DNA of 64,000 bases, from contig JABGSE010000077.1 of the NCBI GenBank assembly GCA_018647945.1, positions 1 through 64,000 of the forward strand, written 5' to 3'. The notes beneath the pieces were generated by a model, which searched no databases, was not told the origin of the DNA, and was given only the letters and a program-made list of their open reading frames with translations. Positions 55,599 to 64,000 of the stretch are shown piece after piece (the first letter of the stretch is position 1; every line of letters starts with the position of its first letter). The translations under genes and the position numbers were made by a program. Source of the stretch: Flavobacteriales bacterium (lineage in GTDB: Bacteria > Bacteroidota > Bacteroidia > Flavobacteriales > BACL11).

Positions 55599-57935
55599 AT
55601 GGCAAAGAATTTAGTAATTGTAGAGTCTCCAGCAAAAGCGAAAACTATTGAAGGATATTTAGGAAAGGACTTTTTGGTGAAATCCAGTATTGGTCACATT
55701 AGAGATTTACCTAAGAAAGGTGGAATGGGAATTGATATTGAAAACGGATTTGCTCCTAATTATGAGGTTTCTGAAGATAAAAAACATGTTGTAGTAGATC
55801 TTAAAAAGCATGTAAAAGTAGCTGATACGGTATGGATTGCAACGGATGAGGACCGAGAGGGAGAGGCAATTGCTTGGCATTTACAAGAGGTTTTAAACTT
55901 AGAAAAAAAAGATACCAAACGAATTGTTTTTCATGAAATTACGAAAAAAGCAATTACCAATGCAGTGAAAAATCCAAGAGAGATCGACATGCATTTAGTG
56001 GACGCTCAACAAGCAAGAAGGGTTTTAGATAGATTAGTAGGTTTCGAACTTTCCCCTGTACTTTGGAGAAAAGTAAAACAAGGACTTTCTGCAGGTAGGG
56101 TTCAGTCAGTTGCCGTTAGGTTAATTGTAGAAAGAGAAAAAGAAATTGAAAACTTTAAATCGGTATCTTCTTACAGGGTATCGGCAATATTTACAACTCC
56201 TGAAGGAAAAACATTTAAGTCAGAAATATCTAGAAGGTTTCAAACTTTAGATGGGTCGGAAGTATTTTTAAAACAATGTGTTACCGCTTCTTATAAAATT
56301 TCTGATTTAGAAACTAAACCAGCTAAAAAATCTCCTTCTGCACCATTTACTACTTCTACTTTGCAGCAGGAAGCATCTAGAAAACTAGGTTATTCAGTTG
56401 CTCAAACTATGAATGTGGCTCAACGATTATACGAATCGGGTAAAATTACTTATATGAGAACTGATAGTGTAAATCTATCGAATGACGCAAGGGAAGCCTG
56501 TATAAATGAAATTACTTCTTCTTATGGTTCTGAATATTCTAAAACAAGAACATTTGCAACAAAATCGAAAGGAGCTCAGGAAGCTCATGAGGCGATTAGA
56601 CCGACAGATATGAGTAAACACACAGTAGATGGAGAGAGTTCTCACCAGAAATTATATGATTTAATTTGGAAAAGAACTATTGCTTCTCAAATGTCGGAAG
56701 CTCAATTAGAAAGAACTATTGCTAAAATTGATATTTCTACTTCTGACGAGCAGTTTACTGCAAAAGGAGAGATGATTAAGTTTGATGGATTTATGAAGGT
56801 TTACATGGAAGGAAAGGATGATAATTCTGAAGAACAAGACGGGATGCTTCCAAAATTAAATGTAAATGATGATTTGGAAATGAATGAAATAACTGCTATC
56901 GAAAGATTCTCGAGACATCCTGCCAGATATGCAGAAGCTAGTTTGGTGAAAAAATTAGAGGATTTAGGTATTGGAAGACCTTCCACTTATGCTTCAATTA
57001 TTACCACTATTCAGAAAAGAGGATATGTTGTAAAAGAAGGTAGAGAGGGAGTAAAAAGAGAATATCAGTATCTTATTTTAAAAGATAATTCCATCACTAA
57101 AGAAGTGAAAACAGAAAATACAGGTGCGGAGAAAAATAAAATGTTTCCAACAGATATTGGTGTTGTGGTAAATGATTTTTTAGTTACACATTTTGATCAT
57201 GTGTTAGATTATGGATTTACAGCAGGTGTAGAAGATGAATTTGATGAGGTTGCAGCTGGAAAGAAAAAATGGAATGATATGTTGCAAGATTTTTATGCTC
57301 CTTTCCATGAAAAAGTAGAAAATGTAATTGGTACTGCAGAAAAAGCCTTAGGAGAGCGTAATTTAGGAAAAGACCCTGCCTCTGGAAATACTGTTTATGT
57401 TCGTATTGGTCCTTTTGGGCCTATGGTTCAATTGGGAGAAAAACAGGAAGATGAAGATGCTCCAAAACCAAAATTTGCATCTTTAATGAAAGATCAGTCT
57501 ATACAAACCATTACAATGGATGAGGCTTTAGAATTGTTTAAATTACCAAGAACTGTTGGTGAGTTTGAAGGGGAAGAGATAGTTGCTTCAGTTGGTAGAT
57601 TTGGTCCGTATTTAAGATATCAAGGTAAATTTACTTCTATCAAAAAAAATGATGGAGACGATCCTTTAACTATTGAAATTGACAGAGCGATTGAGTTGAT
57701 AAAAATTAAAATTCAATCAGATAAAGATAGATTAATTTTAAACTTTGATGGAGATCCTTTAGTTCAGGTTTTAAATGGTAGATATGGAGCTTTTATTCAG
57801 GTTTCTCCTCCGAAAGGGAAAAAGATAAATGTAAAAATTCCAAAGGATTTAGAACCAAAAGAACTTACAAGAGAAAAATGTTTAGAGTTAATGGAGAATC
57901 AACCAAAATCAAAGTTTAAGAGAAATAAAAAATAA
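55599..57935 (+). CDS. topA: DNA topoisomerase I
   Basis: TopA relaxes negative supercoils by single-strand passage. From the ATG at 55599 the 778-residue product starts MAKNLVIVESPAKAKTIEGY (TOPRIM Glu), has the TOPRIM DxDxE-like ATDEDREGEAIAWH near residue 79, the active-site Tyr in ITYMRTDSVNLS near 289 and GRPSTYASI near 477. The C-terminus holds Toprim-C-type repeats (GPFGPMVQLGEKQ, GRFGPYLRYQGK and GRYGAFIQV) in place of zinc ribbons, as usual in this phylum. The frame is open 12 codons earlier at 55563. The arginase-like gene starts directly after its stop. Confidence 0.97.
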   Translation: MAKNLVIVESPAKAKTIEGYLGKDFLVKSSIGHIRDLPKKGGMGIDIENGFAPNYEVSEDKKHVVVDLKKHVKVADTVWIATDEDREGEAIAWHLQEVLNLEKKDTKRIVFHEITKKAITNAVKNPREIDMHLVDAQQARRVLDRLVGFELSPVLWRKVKQGLSAGRVQSVAVRLIVEREKEIENFKSVSSYRVSAIFTTPEGKTFKSEISRRFQTLDGSEVFLKQCVTASYKISDLETKPAKKSPSAPFTTSTLQQEASRKLGYSVAQTMNVAQRLYESGKITYMRTDSVNLSNDAREACINEITSSYGSEYSKTRTFATKSKGAQEAHEAIRPTDMSKHTVDGESSHQKLYDLIWKRTIASQMSEAQLERTIAKIDISTSDEQFTAKGEMIKFDGFMKVYMEGKDDNSEEQDGMLPKLNVNDDLEMNEITAIERFSRHPARYAEASLVKKLEDLGIGRPSTYASIITTIQKRGYVVKEGREGVKREYQYLILKDNSITKEVKTENTGAEKNKMFPTDIGVVVNDFLVTHFDHVLDYGFTAGVEDEFDEVAAGKKKWNDMLQDFYAPFHEKVENVIGTAEKALGERNLGKDPASGNTVYVRIGPFGPMVQLGEKQEDEDAPKPKFASLMKDQSIQTITMDEALELFKLPRTVGEFEGEEIVASVGRFGPYLRYQGKFTSIKKNDGDDPLTIEIDRAIELIKIKIQSDKDRLILNFDGDPLVQVLNGRYGAFIQVSPPKGKKINVKIPKDLEPKELTREKCLELMENQPKSKFKRNKK

Positions 57936-59093
57936 ATGGAAATAGCGTCTAATTTTATTCCCTTAAATCCGGGATTGTATTCTGTAAAAGAAAGATGGAA
58001 TCCTTCTCAGATTGGATTTCAGATTGATCCTCATACTCAAGAATCTTTTCCGAATGTGGATTATGCCGAAATAGCAATTTTTAATGTTCCGGAATATGAT
58101 GGGACAGATAATGTTGCAACAACTGCTGATTGTAAAATTAGAGATGCTTTTTACCGCTTGTACTTTGATGATTTGCCAAAAGTTGCCGATTTGGGAACTT
58201 TAAGTATGATGCCGACACGAAAAGAGTCTTTTGAGTTGATTACAGAGGTTTGTACAGACTTAATTGATAAAGGGATTATCCCAGTAATTATTGGTGGTGG
58301 ACAGGATATTTCCTATGCAATCTATAAATCTTATGCGAATTTACAAAAGGGAATAACTTTTTGTTCCGTTGATTCAACTTTTGATATTGGAAAACAAGAA
58401 GATAAGTTAAATGCTAAATCTTTTCTGAGTAAAATTATATCGTACAAACCCAATTATTTATTCAATTATATCAATTTAGGTTACCAAACTTATTTTGTGA
58501 AACCAGAAGAAATTTCATTATTGGAAGGTTTAAATTTTGAAGTTAACAGATTGGGGGAAGTTAAAAATAATATGTACGAAATTGAACCGCTTCTTAGAAA
58601 CGCTGATTTTTTAAGTTTTGATTTGTCTTGTGTAAAAAGCTCTTTTGTGATGTCAAATGTTTATTCTACTCCTAATGGATTTGATGGGGAAGAAGCTTGT
58701 AGAATATCAAGATATGCAGGTATTAGCGACAAAATCAGTTGTTTTGGTATTTTTGAATACAATCAGGATTTGGATGAAAATAACCAAGGTTCTCAATTGA
58801 TATCTCAAATGATGTGGTATTTCCTGGAAGGAGTTAGAAGTAGAAAGCACGAATTAAACCCTAATGTTAATAACTGTGTTAAATACACGGTAGCATTTGA
58901 GGACGAACAAACACAAATAGTATTTTACAAGAGTAAAACTAGTGGTAGATGGTGGATGGGAGTACCGTTTAAATCTTCCAAAACAGATGAAATGGACAAT
59001 TATTTTGTAGCCTGCTCTTACCATGATTACGAGAAGGCAAATAAGGGGGAAATACCCCAAAGATGGATAAAAACATACAACCGCTTTTTATAA
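57936..59093 (+). CDS. Arginase/formiminoglutamase-fold protein with lost metal ligands
   Basis: The 385-residue product is a ureohydrolase-fold protein that aligns with formimidoylglutamase, with IIGGGQDISYAIY at residues 118-130, the second motif as SVDSTFDIG (144-152) and the third as SFDLSCVKSS (227-236). Active enzymes have GGxH(D/S), DAHxD and SxDxDxxDP; here His becomes Gln, the DAH triplet becomes DST, and the third motif lacks its second Asp and the DP. At least three metal ligands are gone, so hydrolysis of arginine or formiminoglutamate is unlikely. It lies between topA (no gap) and the porP-gldKLMN operon, a position I believe is conserved. Function unknown. Confidence 0.8.
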   Translation: MEIASNFIPLNPGLYSVKERWNPSQIGFQIDPHTQESFPNVDYAEIAIFNVPEYDGTDNVATTADCKIRDAFYRLYFDDLPKVADLGTLSMMPTRKESFELITEVCTDLIDKGIIPVIIGGGQDISYAIYKSYANLQKGITFCSVDSTFDIGKQEDKLNAKSFLSKIISYKPNYLFNYINLGYQTYFVKPEEISLLEGLNFEVNRLGEVKNNMYEIEPLLRNADFLSFDLSCVKSSFVMSNVYSTPNGFDGEEACRISRYAGISDKISCFGIFEYNQDLDENNQGSQLISQMMWYFLEGVRSRKHELNPNVNNCVKYTVAFEDEQTQIVFYKSKTSGRWWMGVPFKSSKTDEMDNYFVACSYHDYEKANKGEIPQRWIKTYNRFL

Positions 59094-59185
59094 TATCTGA
59101 TTGATTTCCTTTAAAAATTTCTTAAAATTAAAAAAATAGTTATATTAGCAATCGAAAAAAAGGATAGAATTATCAATTTTATAAT

Positions 59186-60097
59186 ATGAAAAGAACGATA
59201 CTAATTATTACATTAATTGCCCTGACATTTGGGATTTCGTCAGCTCAGCAAGTACCTCAATTTAGCCAGAATATGTTTAATAAACTTGCCAATAACCCTG
59301 GTTCTGCAGGGAGTGGACAGGCAATTTGTGCAACTGTACTTCACCGATCTCAATGGATGGGTTTTGACGGAGCTCCGACAACTTTAAATTTAAGTGTTGA
59401 TGCTCCAATACCATCAATGCATGGAGGTATAGGAATTAACATAATGTCAGACGCAATTGGAGAATATAACAACTTAGGACTTCAACTTTCTTATGCTTAC
59501 AGAACAGATTTAGGAGATGGTCAGTTAGGAATAGGAGCTTCTGCAGGTATGTTTCAGAGTGGTTTGAATGGTACTCTTTTAAATCCTGCGGATGGTGGTG
59601 ATGGTTCAATTCCTACTTCTGAAGTGAGTGGTTCTGCTATGGATTTTGGTGGAGGTATTTATTACAACACTCAGGATGTGTATTTAGGACTTTCTACTTT
59701 ACACATAACTGAACCTTCTATCGAAAAGAGTGATGGTGATGTAATTAACCTTTCTCGTCATTATTTTTTACTTGCTGGTTTCTACCATGAATTGAATCCT
59801 ACTTTGTCGTTAAACCCGTCTATTTACCTTAAATCTGACGGTTCTACATCACAATTGGATATAAATACAAATATTTTATACAATAATAGGATATGGGGAG
59901 GCGTTAGTTACAGATTAGATGAAGGTATTGTATTGTTAACAGGAATGAATATAAATGAAGATCTAAAATTCGGATTGGCCTATGATGTCGTTCTGAATAA
60001 AATAAAAAATAACAGTATTGAGTTTATGTTGGGCTATTGCTTTAAAGTGGATTACGATAAACCAGTAAAAAGTTATAAAAACCCAAGATACTTATAG
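59186..60097 (+). CDS. porP: PorP/SprF-family type IX secretion membrane protein
   Basis: PorP/SprF proteins are outer-membrane barrels linked with T9SS. The 303-residue product has a signal peptide (MKRTILIITLIALTFGISSA), the family opening QVPQFSQNMFNKLANNPGSA with the N-terminal NPGSAG turn, LHRSQWMGFDGAPTTLNLSV near 50, and repeated beta strands ending with a GYCFKVDYD strand. It lies 38 bp upstream of gldK and likely shares the gldKLMN transcript, as porP does in Porphyromonas. A weak promoter-like TATATTAG is at 59141-59148. Confidence 0.9.
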   Translation: MKRTILIITLIALTFGISSAQQVPQFSQNMFNKLANNPGSAGSGQAICATVLHRSQWMGFDGAPTTLNLSVDAPIPSMHGGIGINIMSDAIGEYNNLGLQLSYAYRTDLGDGQLGIGASAGMFQSGLNGTLLNPADGGDGSIPTSEVSGSAMDFGGGIYYNTQDVYLGLSTLHITEPSIEKSDGDVINLSRHYFLLAGFYHELNPTLSLNPSIYLKSDGSTSQLDINTNILYNNRIWGGVSYRLDEGIVLLTGMNINEDLKFGLAYDVVLNKIKNNSIEFMLGYCFKVDYDKPVKSYKNPRYL

Positions 60098-60135
60098 AAG
60101 TTAAACCATTTCACTTTGGTGAAATAAAAATTAAA

Positions 60136-61419
60136 ATGAATATGAAAAAAATATTATTTTTAGGAACAATTGTAGCTCTTTTAAGTAGTTGCGGTGGCTC
60201 AGGTAATGGAGAATTAATTGGTTCTCAAGACAGACAAATTTGGAATCCGACTGACCCTTACGGGATGGTATTTGTTCCTCAAGGAAGTTTTGTAATGGGA
60301 CCATCTGACCAAGATGTTCCTTTTGCAAATGTTACAACAAACAAAAGAGTTTCTATTGGAGCATTTTACATGGATGAAACTGAAATTACAAATAACGAAT
60401 ATCGTCAGTTTGTAAATTGGGTAAGAGATTCAATAATCAGAACTGCTTTGATTGAAAATGCTGATCCAGATGTTTATGGAGTTATTAATGAAGAAACAGG
60501 AGAGTATAAAATTAATTGGAATGTAAGAGTAAGACATGATGATGATGATGTTCGTTTTGCTTTAGAGTCTGCAGAATTGTATTATACAGATTACAATACT
60601 GGAAGAAATAAATTAGATACTAGAAAACTAATTTATTCTTACAAAACCCTTGACTTATCTAAAGCAGCTAAAAAATCTAGTAGAGATGACGATAGTCCGG
60701 AAAGTTATATCACAGAAAATGAGATTAATATTTTTCCAGATACTTTAACTTGGATGCATGATTATGCATATTCTTTTAATAAACCTTATTCCGAAAATTA
60801 TTTCTGGCATGTTGCTTATGATGATTATCCAGTTGTAGGTGTAAATTGGCATCAAGCTGTTGCATTTACAAAATGGAGAACTAAAATGATGAATGAGTTT
60901 TTAAGATCTCATAATGAACCTACTTTACCAGAGTTTAGACTTCCTACGGAATCAGAATGGGAATATGCTTCTAGAGGTGGTTTAGATGAATCTCCATATC
61001 CATGGGGAGGACCTTATACAAGAAACTTAAAGGGATGTTTCCTTGCAAACTTTAAGCCTTTGAGAGGGAATTATACTGCTGATGGTGGAATTAAAGCAAT
61101 TAAAGTAATGAGTTATAATCCGAATGGTTTTGGACTTTACGATATGGCGGGAAATGTTGCAGAGTGGACTTCAAATATTTATGATGAGTCTTCAGCTTCT
61201 TATTCTCATGATATGAATGGAGATTATGTTCATACTGCTGATGAAGGAGAGGAAGATGTAATGATGAGAAAAGTAATTAGAGGAGGTTCTTGGAAAGATA
61301 TTTCTTATTTTATACAAAACTCTACAAGATCATATGAATATCAAGATACATCAAAATGTTATGTTGGCTTCAGATGTGCAGTTGATTTCTTAGGTAGAGA
61401 TAAACAAGATTTTCAGTAA
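60136..61419 (+). CDS. gldK: Gliding motility / T9SS lipoprotein GldK
   Basis: GldK (PorK) is an outer-membrane lipoprotein that forms the periplasmic T9SS ring with GldN. The 427-residue product has a lipoprotein signal with lipobox LLSSC (KKILFLGTIVALLSSCGGSG) and a formylglycine-generating-enzyme-like sulfatase-modifying domain: MVFVPQGSFVMGPSD near 43, FRLPTESEWEYASRGG near 274, GNVAEWTSNIYDES near 340 and VIRGGSWKDISYF near 380. An insertion at about 115-215 with DDDDVRF and SSRDDDSPES is GldK-typical. A second ATG two codons on (60142) is also possible. It precedes gldL by 32 bases. Confidence 0.95.
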   Translation: MNMKKILFLGTIVALLSSCGGSGNGELIGSQDRQIWNPTDPYGMVFVPQGSFVMGPSDQDVPFANVTTNKRVSIGAFYMDETEITNNEYRQFVNWVRDSIIRTALIENADPDVYGVINEETGEYKINWNVRVRHDDDDVRFALESAELYYTDYNTGRNKLDTRKLIYSYKTLDLSKAAKKSSRDDDSPESYITENEINIFPDTLTWMHDYAYSFNKPYSENYFWHVAYDDYPVVGVNWHQAVAFTKWRTKMMNEFLRSHNEPTLPEFRLPTESEWEYASRGGLDESPYPWGGPYTRNLKGCFLANFKPLRGNYTADGGIKAIKVMSYNPNGFGLYDMAGNVAEWTSNIYDESSASYSHDMNGDYVHTADEGEEDVMMRKVIRGGSWKDISYFIQNSTRSYEYQDTSKCYVGFRCAVDFLGRDKQDFQ

Positions 61420-61451
61420 AATTTATTAATAAACAATAACAAATAAAACAA

Positions 61452-62105
61452 ATGGGATTAGGAAATATAACAGAACAAAAGTGGTACAAAGTAATGATGC
61501 CAAAACTTTATGGTTGGGGTGCATCTTTGGTAATTATTGGAGCTCTTTTCAAAATTGAGCATTGGCAATTTGCAAGTACATTCTTAATTATTGGATTAGG
61601 TACTGAAGCAATTATTTTCTTTTTCTCTGCATTTGAGAAACCACATGAAGATCCTGATTGGTCATTGGTTTATCCTGAATTAAATTACATGAATGATCCT
61701 GATGGAACTAAACCTTTGTCTCCATCTCAAGAACTAGATGCCGCACTTGAAAAAGCTAAGATTGATAATGAGCTGATTGAAAGCTTAAATGAAGGATTAA
61801 GATCATTTGGTGAAGCTTCCACAAAATTAAATGAAACAATAAGTGCCGCTTCTGGTATCTCAGAGTATAATAGCCAAATTCAGGAAGGTGTTAAAAATAT
61901 GAATGCATTAAATTCTTTATATGAATTACAGTTACAAGCATCTAATCAGCAAATGGAAGCTACTACTATGTTCCTTCAAAATTTACAGGCTTCAGTGGAT
62001 GATTCTAGAAAGTTCCAAGAACAAGTTTCTCAATTAGCTGTTAATTTGGAACAAATGAATAAAGTATATAGCAATATGCTTACTGCAATGAATCCGAACA
62101 AATAA
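61452..62105 (+). CDS. gldL: T9SS motor component GldL
   Basis: GldL with GldM forms the inner-membrane proton-driven motor for type IX secretion and gliding. The 217-residue product has two membrane helices at about residues 19-35 and 42-60. The second holds a buried acidic residue, Glu52, in GLGTEAIIFFFSAF, which corresponds to the proton-carrying Glu in Flavobacterium GldL, and a Lys34 ends the first. A cytoplasmic helical tail follows, with SLNEGLRSFGEASTKLNETI. It lies 31 bases before gldM. Confidence 0.95.
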   Translation: MGLGNITEQKWYKVMMPKLYGWGASLVIIGALFKIEHWQFASTFLIIGLGTEAIIFFFSAFEKPHEDPDWSLVYPELNYMNDPDGTKPLSPSQELDAALEKAKIDNELIESLNEGLRSFGEASTKLNETISAASGISEYNSQIQEGVKNMNALNSLYELQLQASNQQMEATTMFLQNLQASVDDSRKFQEQVSQLAVNLEQMNKVYSNMLTAMNPNK

Positions 62106-62136
62106 TTTTATACTAAATAATTTAAAAATATTTTAA

Positions 62137-63897
62137 ATGGCAGCAGGAAAATTGTCACCAAGACAAAAGATGATTAACATGATGTATTTAGTGCTTACAG
62201 CATTACTTGCATTAAATGTTTCTAAGGAGGTTCTGAACTCTTTCTTTGAGGTGAATTTAGGAATTGTGAAAACTACTGAAAGTCTTAGTGATAAGAATAA
62301 TGATATCTATTCTGATTTTACAAATGCAACAAATCAAGTAAAAGTAAAACCTTACAAAGATTTAGCATTTCAAATAAAACCAGAATCTGATAAGTTGGTT
62401 GAAATGATTCAGGAGATGAAGTATTCACTTGTTTTAGCTGTTGATAAAAAAGTGTATTTAGGTCAGTATTTAGATGATGAAGGAGAACCAATTGAAGATA
62501 ATGCTATAGAAAGTGAGTATACTGATTTGACTCCATCACAAAAGAAAATGAAAATTGCTGAGCTTAGCAATAAGGAAGATAGAGACGCTTCCTCTGATTT
62601 ATTTAATCCTGAAAATAAGCAAGGTGCCGCAAGGATTTTAGATAAGAATGGTAATGGATTAGCAACTCAATTGAGAGGAAATGTAGAATCGTTTAGAGTA
62701 TTGTTGTCAAATATTTTGAAAACAGCTGAGGATTCTAGTTGGATAAAACAAGGTTCATCAGAATCATTAATAGATGAGATTGATAAAACTCTAAAATTAC
62801 ATGATAATTATGGTAAGAAGAGGAATGAGTCTTGGGAGTTTTATAATTTTAATGATATGCCATCTGTAGCGGCTTTAACTATTTTATCAAAATTACAAAC
62901 AGATATTAAAAATATGGAATCTGAGGTTATCGCATTCTTAGCTACAAATATTGATGCGTCTTCATTGAAATTTACTTCTGCAGAGGCTATTACAATTCCT
63001 AAAACAAATTTTGTTTCAAGGGGAGATGAATTTACAGCTGATATCTTTTTGACTGCAAAAGACAAAACACAAACTCCAGAAATTTATATAGGAGATTATG
63101 ATTCTACTTTAGGTTCAAATGGAGATTATGTATACACAATGAAAGATCCTTCTTTAGAACCTTTGGAAGTTGTAAATGGTAAAGGTATTTACAAACAGAA
63201 AACAAGTACTGAAGGAGAGAAGAAGTGGAGAGGTATTCTTAAAATGATTACTGATAATGGAATAAAAACATTTCCATTTAGTGGTTCATATTTAGTAGCT
63301 AACAGAATGGCTGTTGTTTCTCCTACAAAAATGAATCTCTTTTATTTGAAAGTGGATAATCCAGTTCAGGTATCTGTACCTGGTTTTCAGGCTTCTGACT
63401 TAACCGTTTCTATTACTAATGGAACAATAAAAGCAACTAAGAAGTCGAAAGGAGAATATAATGTTGTACCATCAAAACTAGGAAAATCTGTTATTTCAGT
63501 TTATGTTATGAAAGATGGAAAGAAAGTTAAAATGGGTTTTATGGATTTTAGAGTGAAATCAGTTCCTCCGCCAATTGCTACCATTGATAAAAAAGAAGGT
63601 GGAGTAATTAGTAAAAGTATGATGTTGGCTTCAGGAGGTTTGGTTGCAGAGTTAAGAGATTTTGAATTTGAGGGAGTTAGGTTTAAGGTGATTGCTTATA
63701 CATTGACAACTACATATCAAGGAGATCAAGTTAATGAAAAAGTGAAGGGAGCTCAGTTTACTCCAAAAATGAAAAAAGTAATTAAAAACACAAGTTCAGG
63801 AAGTAAAATAACAATTTCTGACATTAAAGCAAGGAGGTCAGATGTTAAAGGATTACCAGCTAGGAATTTGCCTCCTGCGGTATTTACAATAAAATAA
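62137..63897 (+). CDS. gldM: T9SS motor component GldM
   Basis: GldM spans the inner membrane once and reaches through the periplasm to the GldKN ring, coupling the GldL motor. The 586-residue product opens with SPRQKMINMMYLVLTALLAL at residues 7-26, the well-known GldM membrane helix, followed by a long helical region (about 30-270) and four beta-rich domains to the end, including YLVANRMAVVSPTKMNLFYL near 386 and PPPIATIDKKEGG near 485. Length and domain order match the family. gldN follows after 18 bases. Confidence 0.96.
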   Translation: MAAGKLSPRQKMINMMYLVLTALLALNVSKEVLNSFFEVNLGIVKTTESLSDKNNDIYSDFTNATNQVKVKPYKDLAFQIKPESDKLVEMIQEMKYSLVLAVDKKVYLGQYLDDEGEPIEDNAIESEYTDLTPSQKKMKIAELSNKEDRDASSDLFNPENKQGAARILDKNGNGLATQLRGNVESFRVLLSNILKTAEDSSWIKQGSSESLIDEIDKTLKLHDNYGKKRNESWEFYNFNDMPSVAALTILSKLQTDIKNMESEVIAFLATNIDASSLKFTSAEAITIPKTNFVSRGDEFTADIFLTAKDKTQTPEIYIGDYDSTLGSNGDYVYTMKDPSLEPLEVVNGKGIYKQKTSTEGEKKWRGILKMITDNGIKTFPFSGSYLVANRMAVVSPTKMNLFYLKVDNPVQVSVPGFQASDLTVSITNGTIKATKKSKGEYNVVPSKLGKSVISVYVMKDGKKVKMGFMDFRVKSVPPPIATIDKKEGGVISKSMMLASGGLVAELRDFEFEGVRFKVIAYTLTTTYQGDQVNEKVKGAQFTPKMKKVIKNTSSGSKITISDIKARRSDVKGLPARNLPPAVFTIK

Positions 63898-63915
63898 TTT
63901 ATAAAATAATTTATT

Positions 63916-64000
63916 ATGAAAAGAATAGTATTAGTTCTCGTATCGGTTTTAACAGTTTTAGGTTCTTCTTATGCTCAAAATGTACTTGATGGTGTATATG
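63916..64000 (+). CDS. gldN: GldN, 5' end only, cut by window edge
   Basis: The frame from the ATG at 63916 encodes a signal peptide and mature start (MKRIVLVLVSVLTVLGSSYA then QNVLDGVYV), open to the window end. GldN (PorN) is the periplasmic partner of GldK, and Q-NVLDG at the mature start is typical. Position 18 bases after gldM in the same direction supports the call. Only 28 codons are visible. Confidence 0.85.
   Translation, partial: MKRIVLVLVSVLTVLGSSYAQNVLDGVY

Noticed and set aside
59141-59148. TATATTAG as promoter of porP-gldKLMN
   Set aside because: It departs from TAnnTTTG at the third T, and no TTG lies at the right distance, so it is mentioned in the porP entry but not listed as a promoter.

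Overview
The window is a compact, AT-rich bacterial chromosome segment from a member of the Bacteroidetes, most likely the Flavobacteriia. The evidence is the gliding and type IX secretion genes (gldB, gldC, gldD, gldE, gldK, gldL, gldM, start of gldN, a PorP/SprF-like and a PorV-like protein), promoter boxes of the Bacteroidetes TAnnTTTG type, the near absence of Shine-Dalgarno sequences, and gene orders typical of that class (mutY-ssb-gldE-gldD, nadE/gldB-gldC, mraZ to ftsZ, miaB-sigma54 activator-lptE-secG-groESL, topA-arginase-like-porP-gldKLMN). I cannot name a genus. No rRNA, tRNA, CRISPR array, insertion sequence or prophage was recognised. No stretch over 300 bases lacks a gene.

Layout. 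1-6.5 kb: fumC (cut by the left edge), a tiny membrane protein, an ArsC-family protein, prfB, recX, an MFS transporter, RNase G, a 29-residue basic peptide gene and an HU protein. 6.5-10 kb: mutY, ssb, gldE, gldD. 10-13 kb: heme A synthase, an EamA transporter and a secreted M43 metalloprotease with a likely type IX sorting tail. 13-18.5 kb: rplU-rpmA, serS, a TPR protein, a DUF4286 protein and a second MFS transporter. 18.5-23.5 kb: metabolic singletons (metallo-beta-lactamase fold hydrolase, TauE-like permease, M20 amidohydrolase, FMN reductase) and recQ. 23.5-30 kb: kdsD-tatC-lptB, purS and pssA (opposite strand), a PorV-like porin, lnt and a small Cys-rich membrane protein. 30-33.5 kb: nadE, gldB-gldC, engB and an alpha/beta hydrolase. 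33.6-48.6 kb: one uninterrupted division and cell-wall cluster, mraZ-rsmH-ftsL-ftsI-murE-mraY-murD-ftsW-murG-murC-ftsQ-ftsA-ftsZ, closed by a terminator. 48.8-49.2 kb: a small membrane protein followed by a truncated repeat of its own signal peptide. 49.2-55.4 kb (minus strand): miaB, a sigma-54 activator, lptE, a small hypothetical, secG, groS and groL. 55.6-64 kb: topA, an arginase-like protein that has lost its metal ligands, then porP-gldK-gldL-gldM-gldN, running off the right edge.

Functionally the window combines envelope construction (peptidoglycan precursors, lipoprotein acylation, LPS transport and Kdo synthesis, Tat and Sec export) with assembly of the type IX secretion and gliding machine. 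Everything is housekeeping or lineage-core; I found no obvious defence island or mobile system. The best candidates for something under-described are the arginase-like pseudoenzyme fixed between topA and the T9SS operon, the 29-residue basic peptide between rng and HU, the MraZ-type repeat array with helical spacing upstream of mraZ, the loss of the programmed frameshift in prfB, the GldD without a lipobox cysteine, and the tandem signal-peptide remnant at 49.15 kb. Many convergent genes overlap at their 3' ends and several promoters sit so close to the ATG that transcripts may be nearly leaderless.
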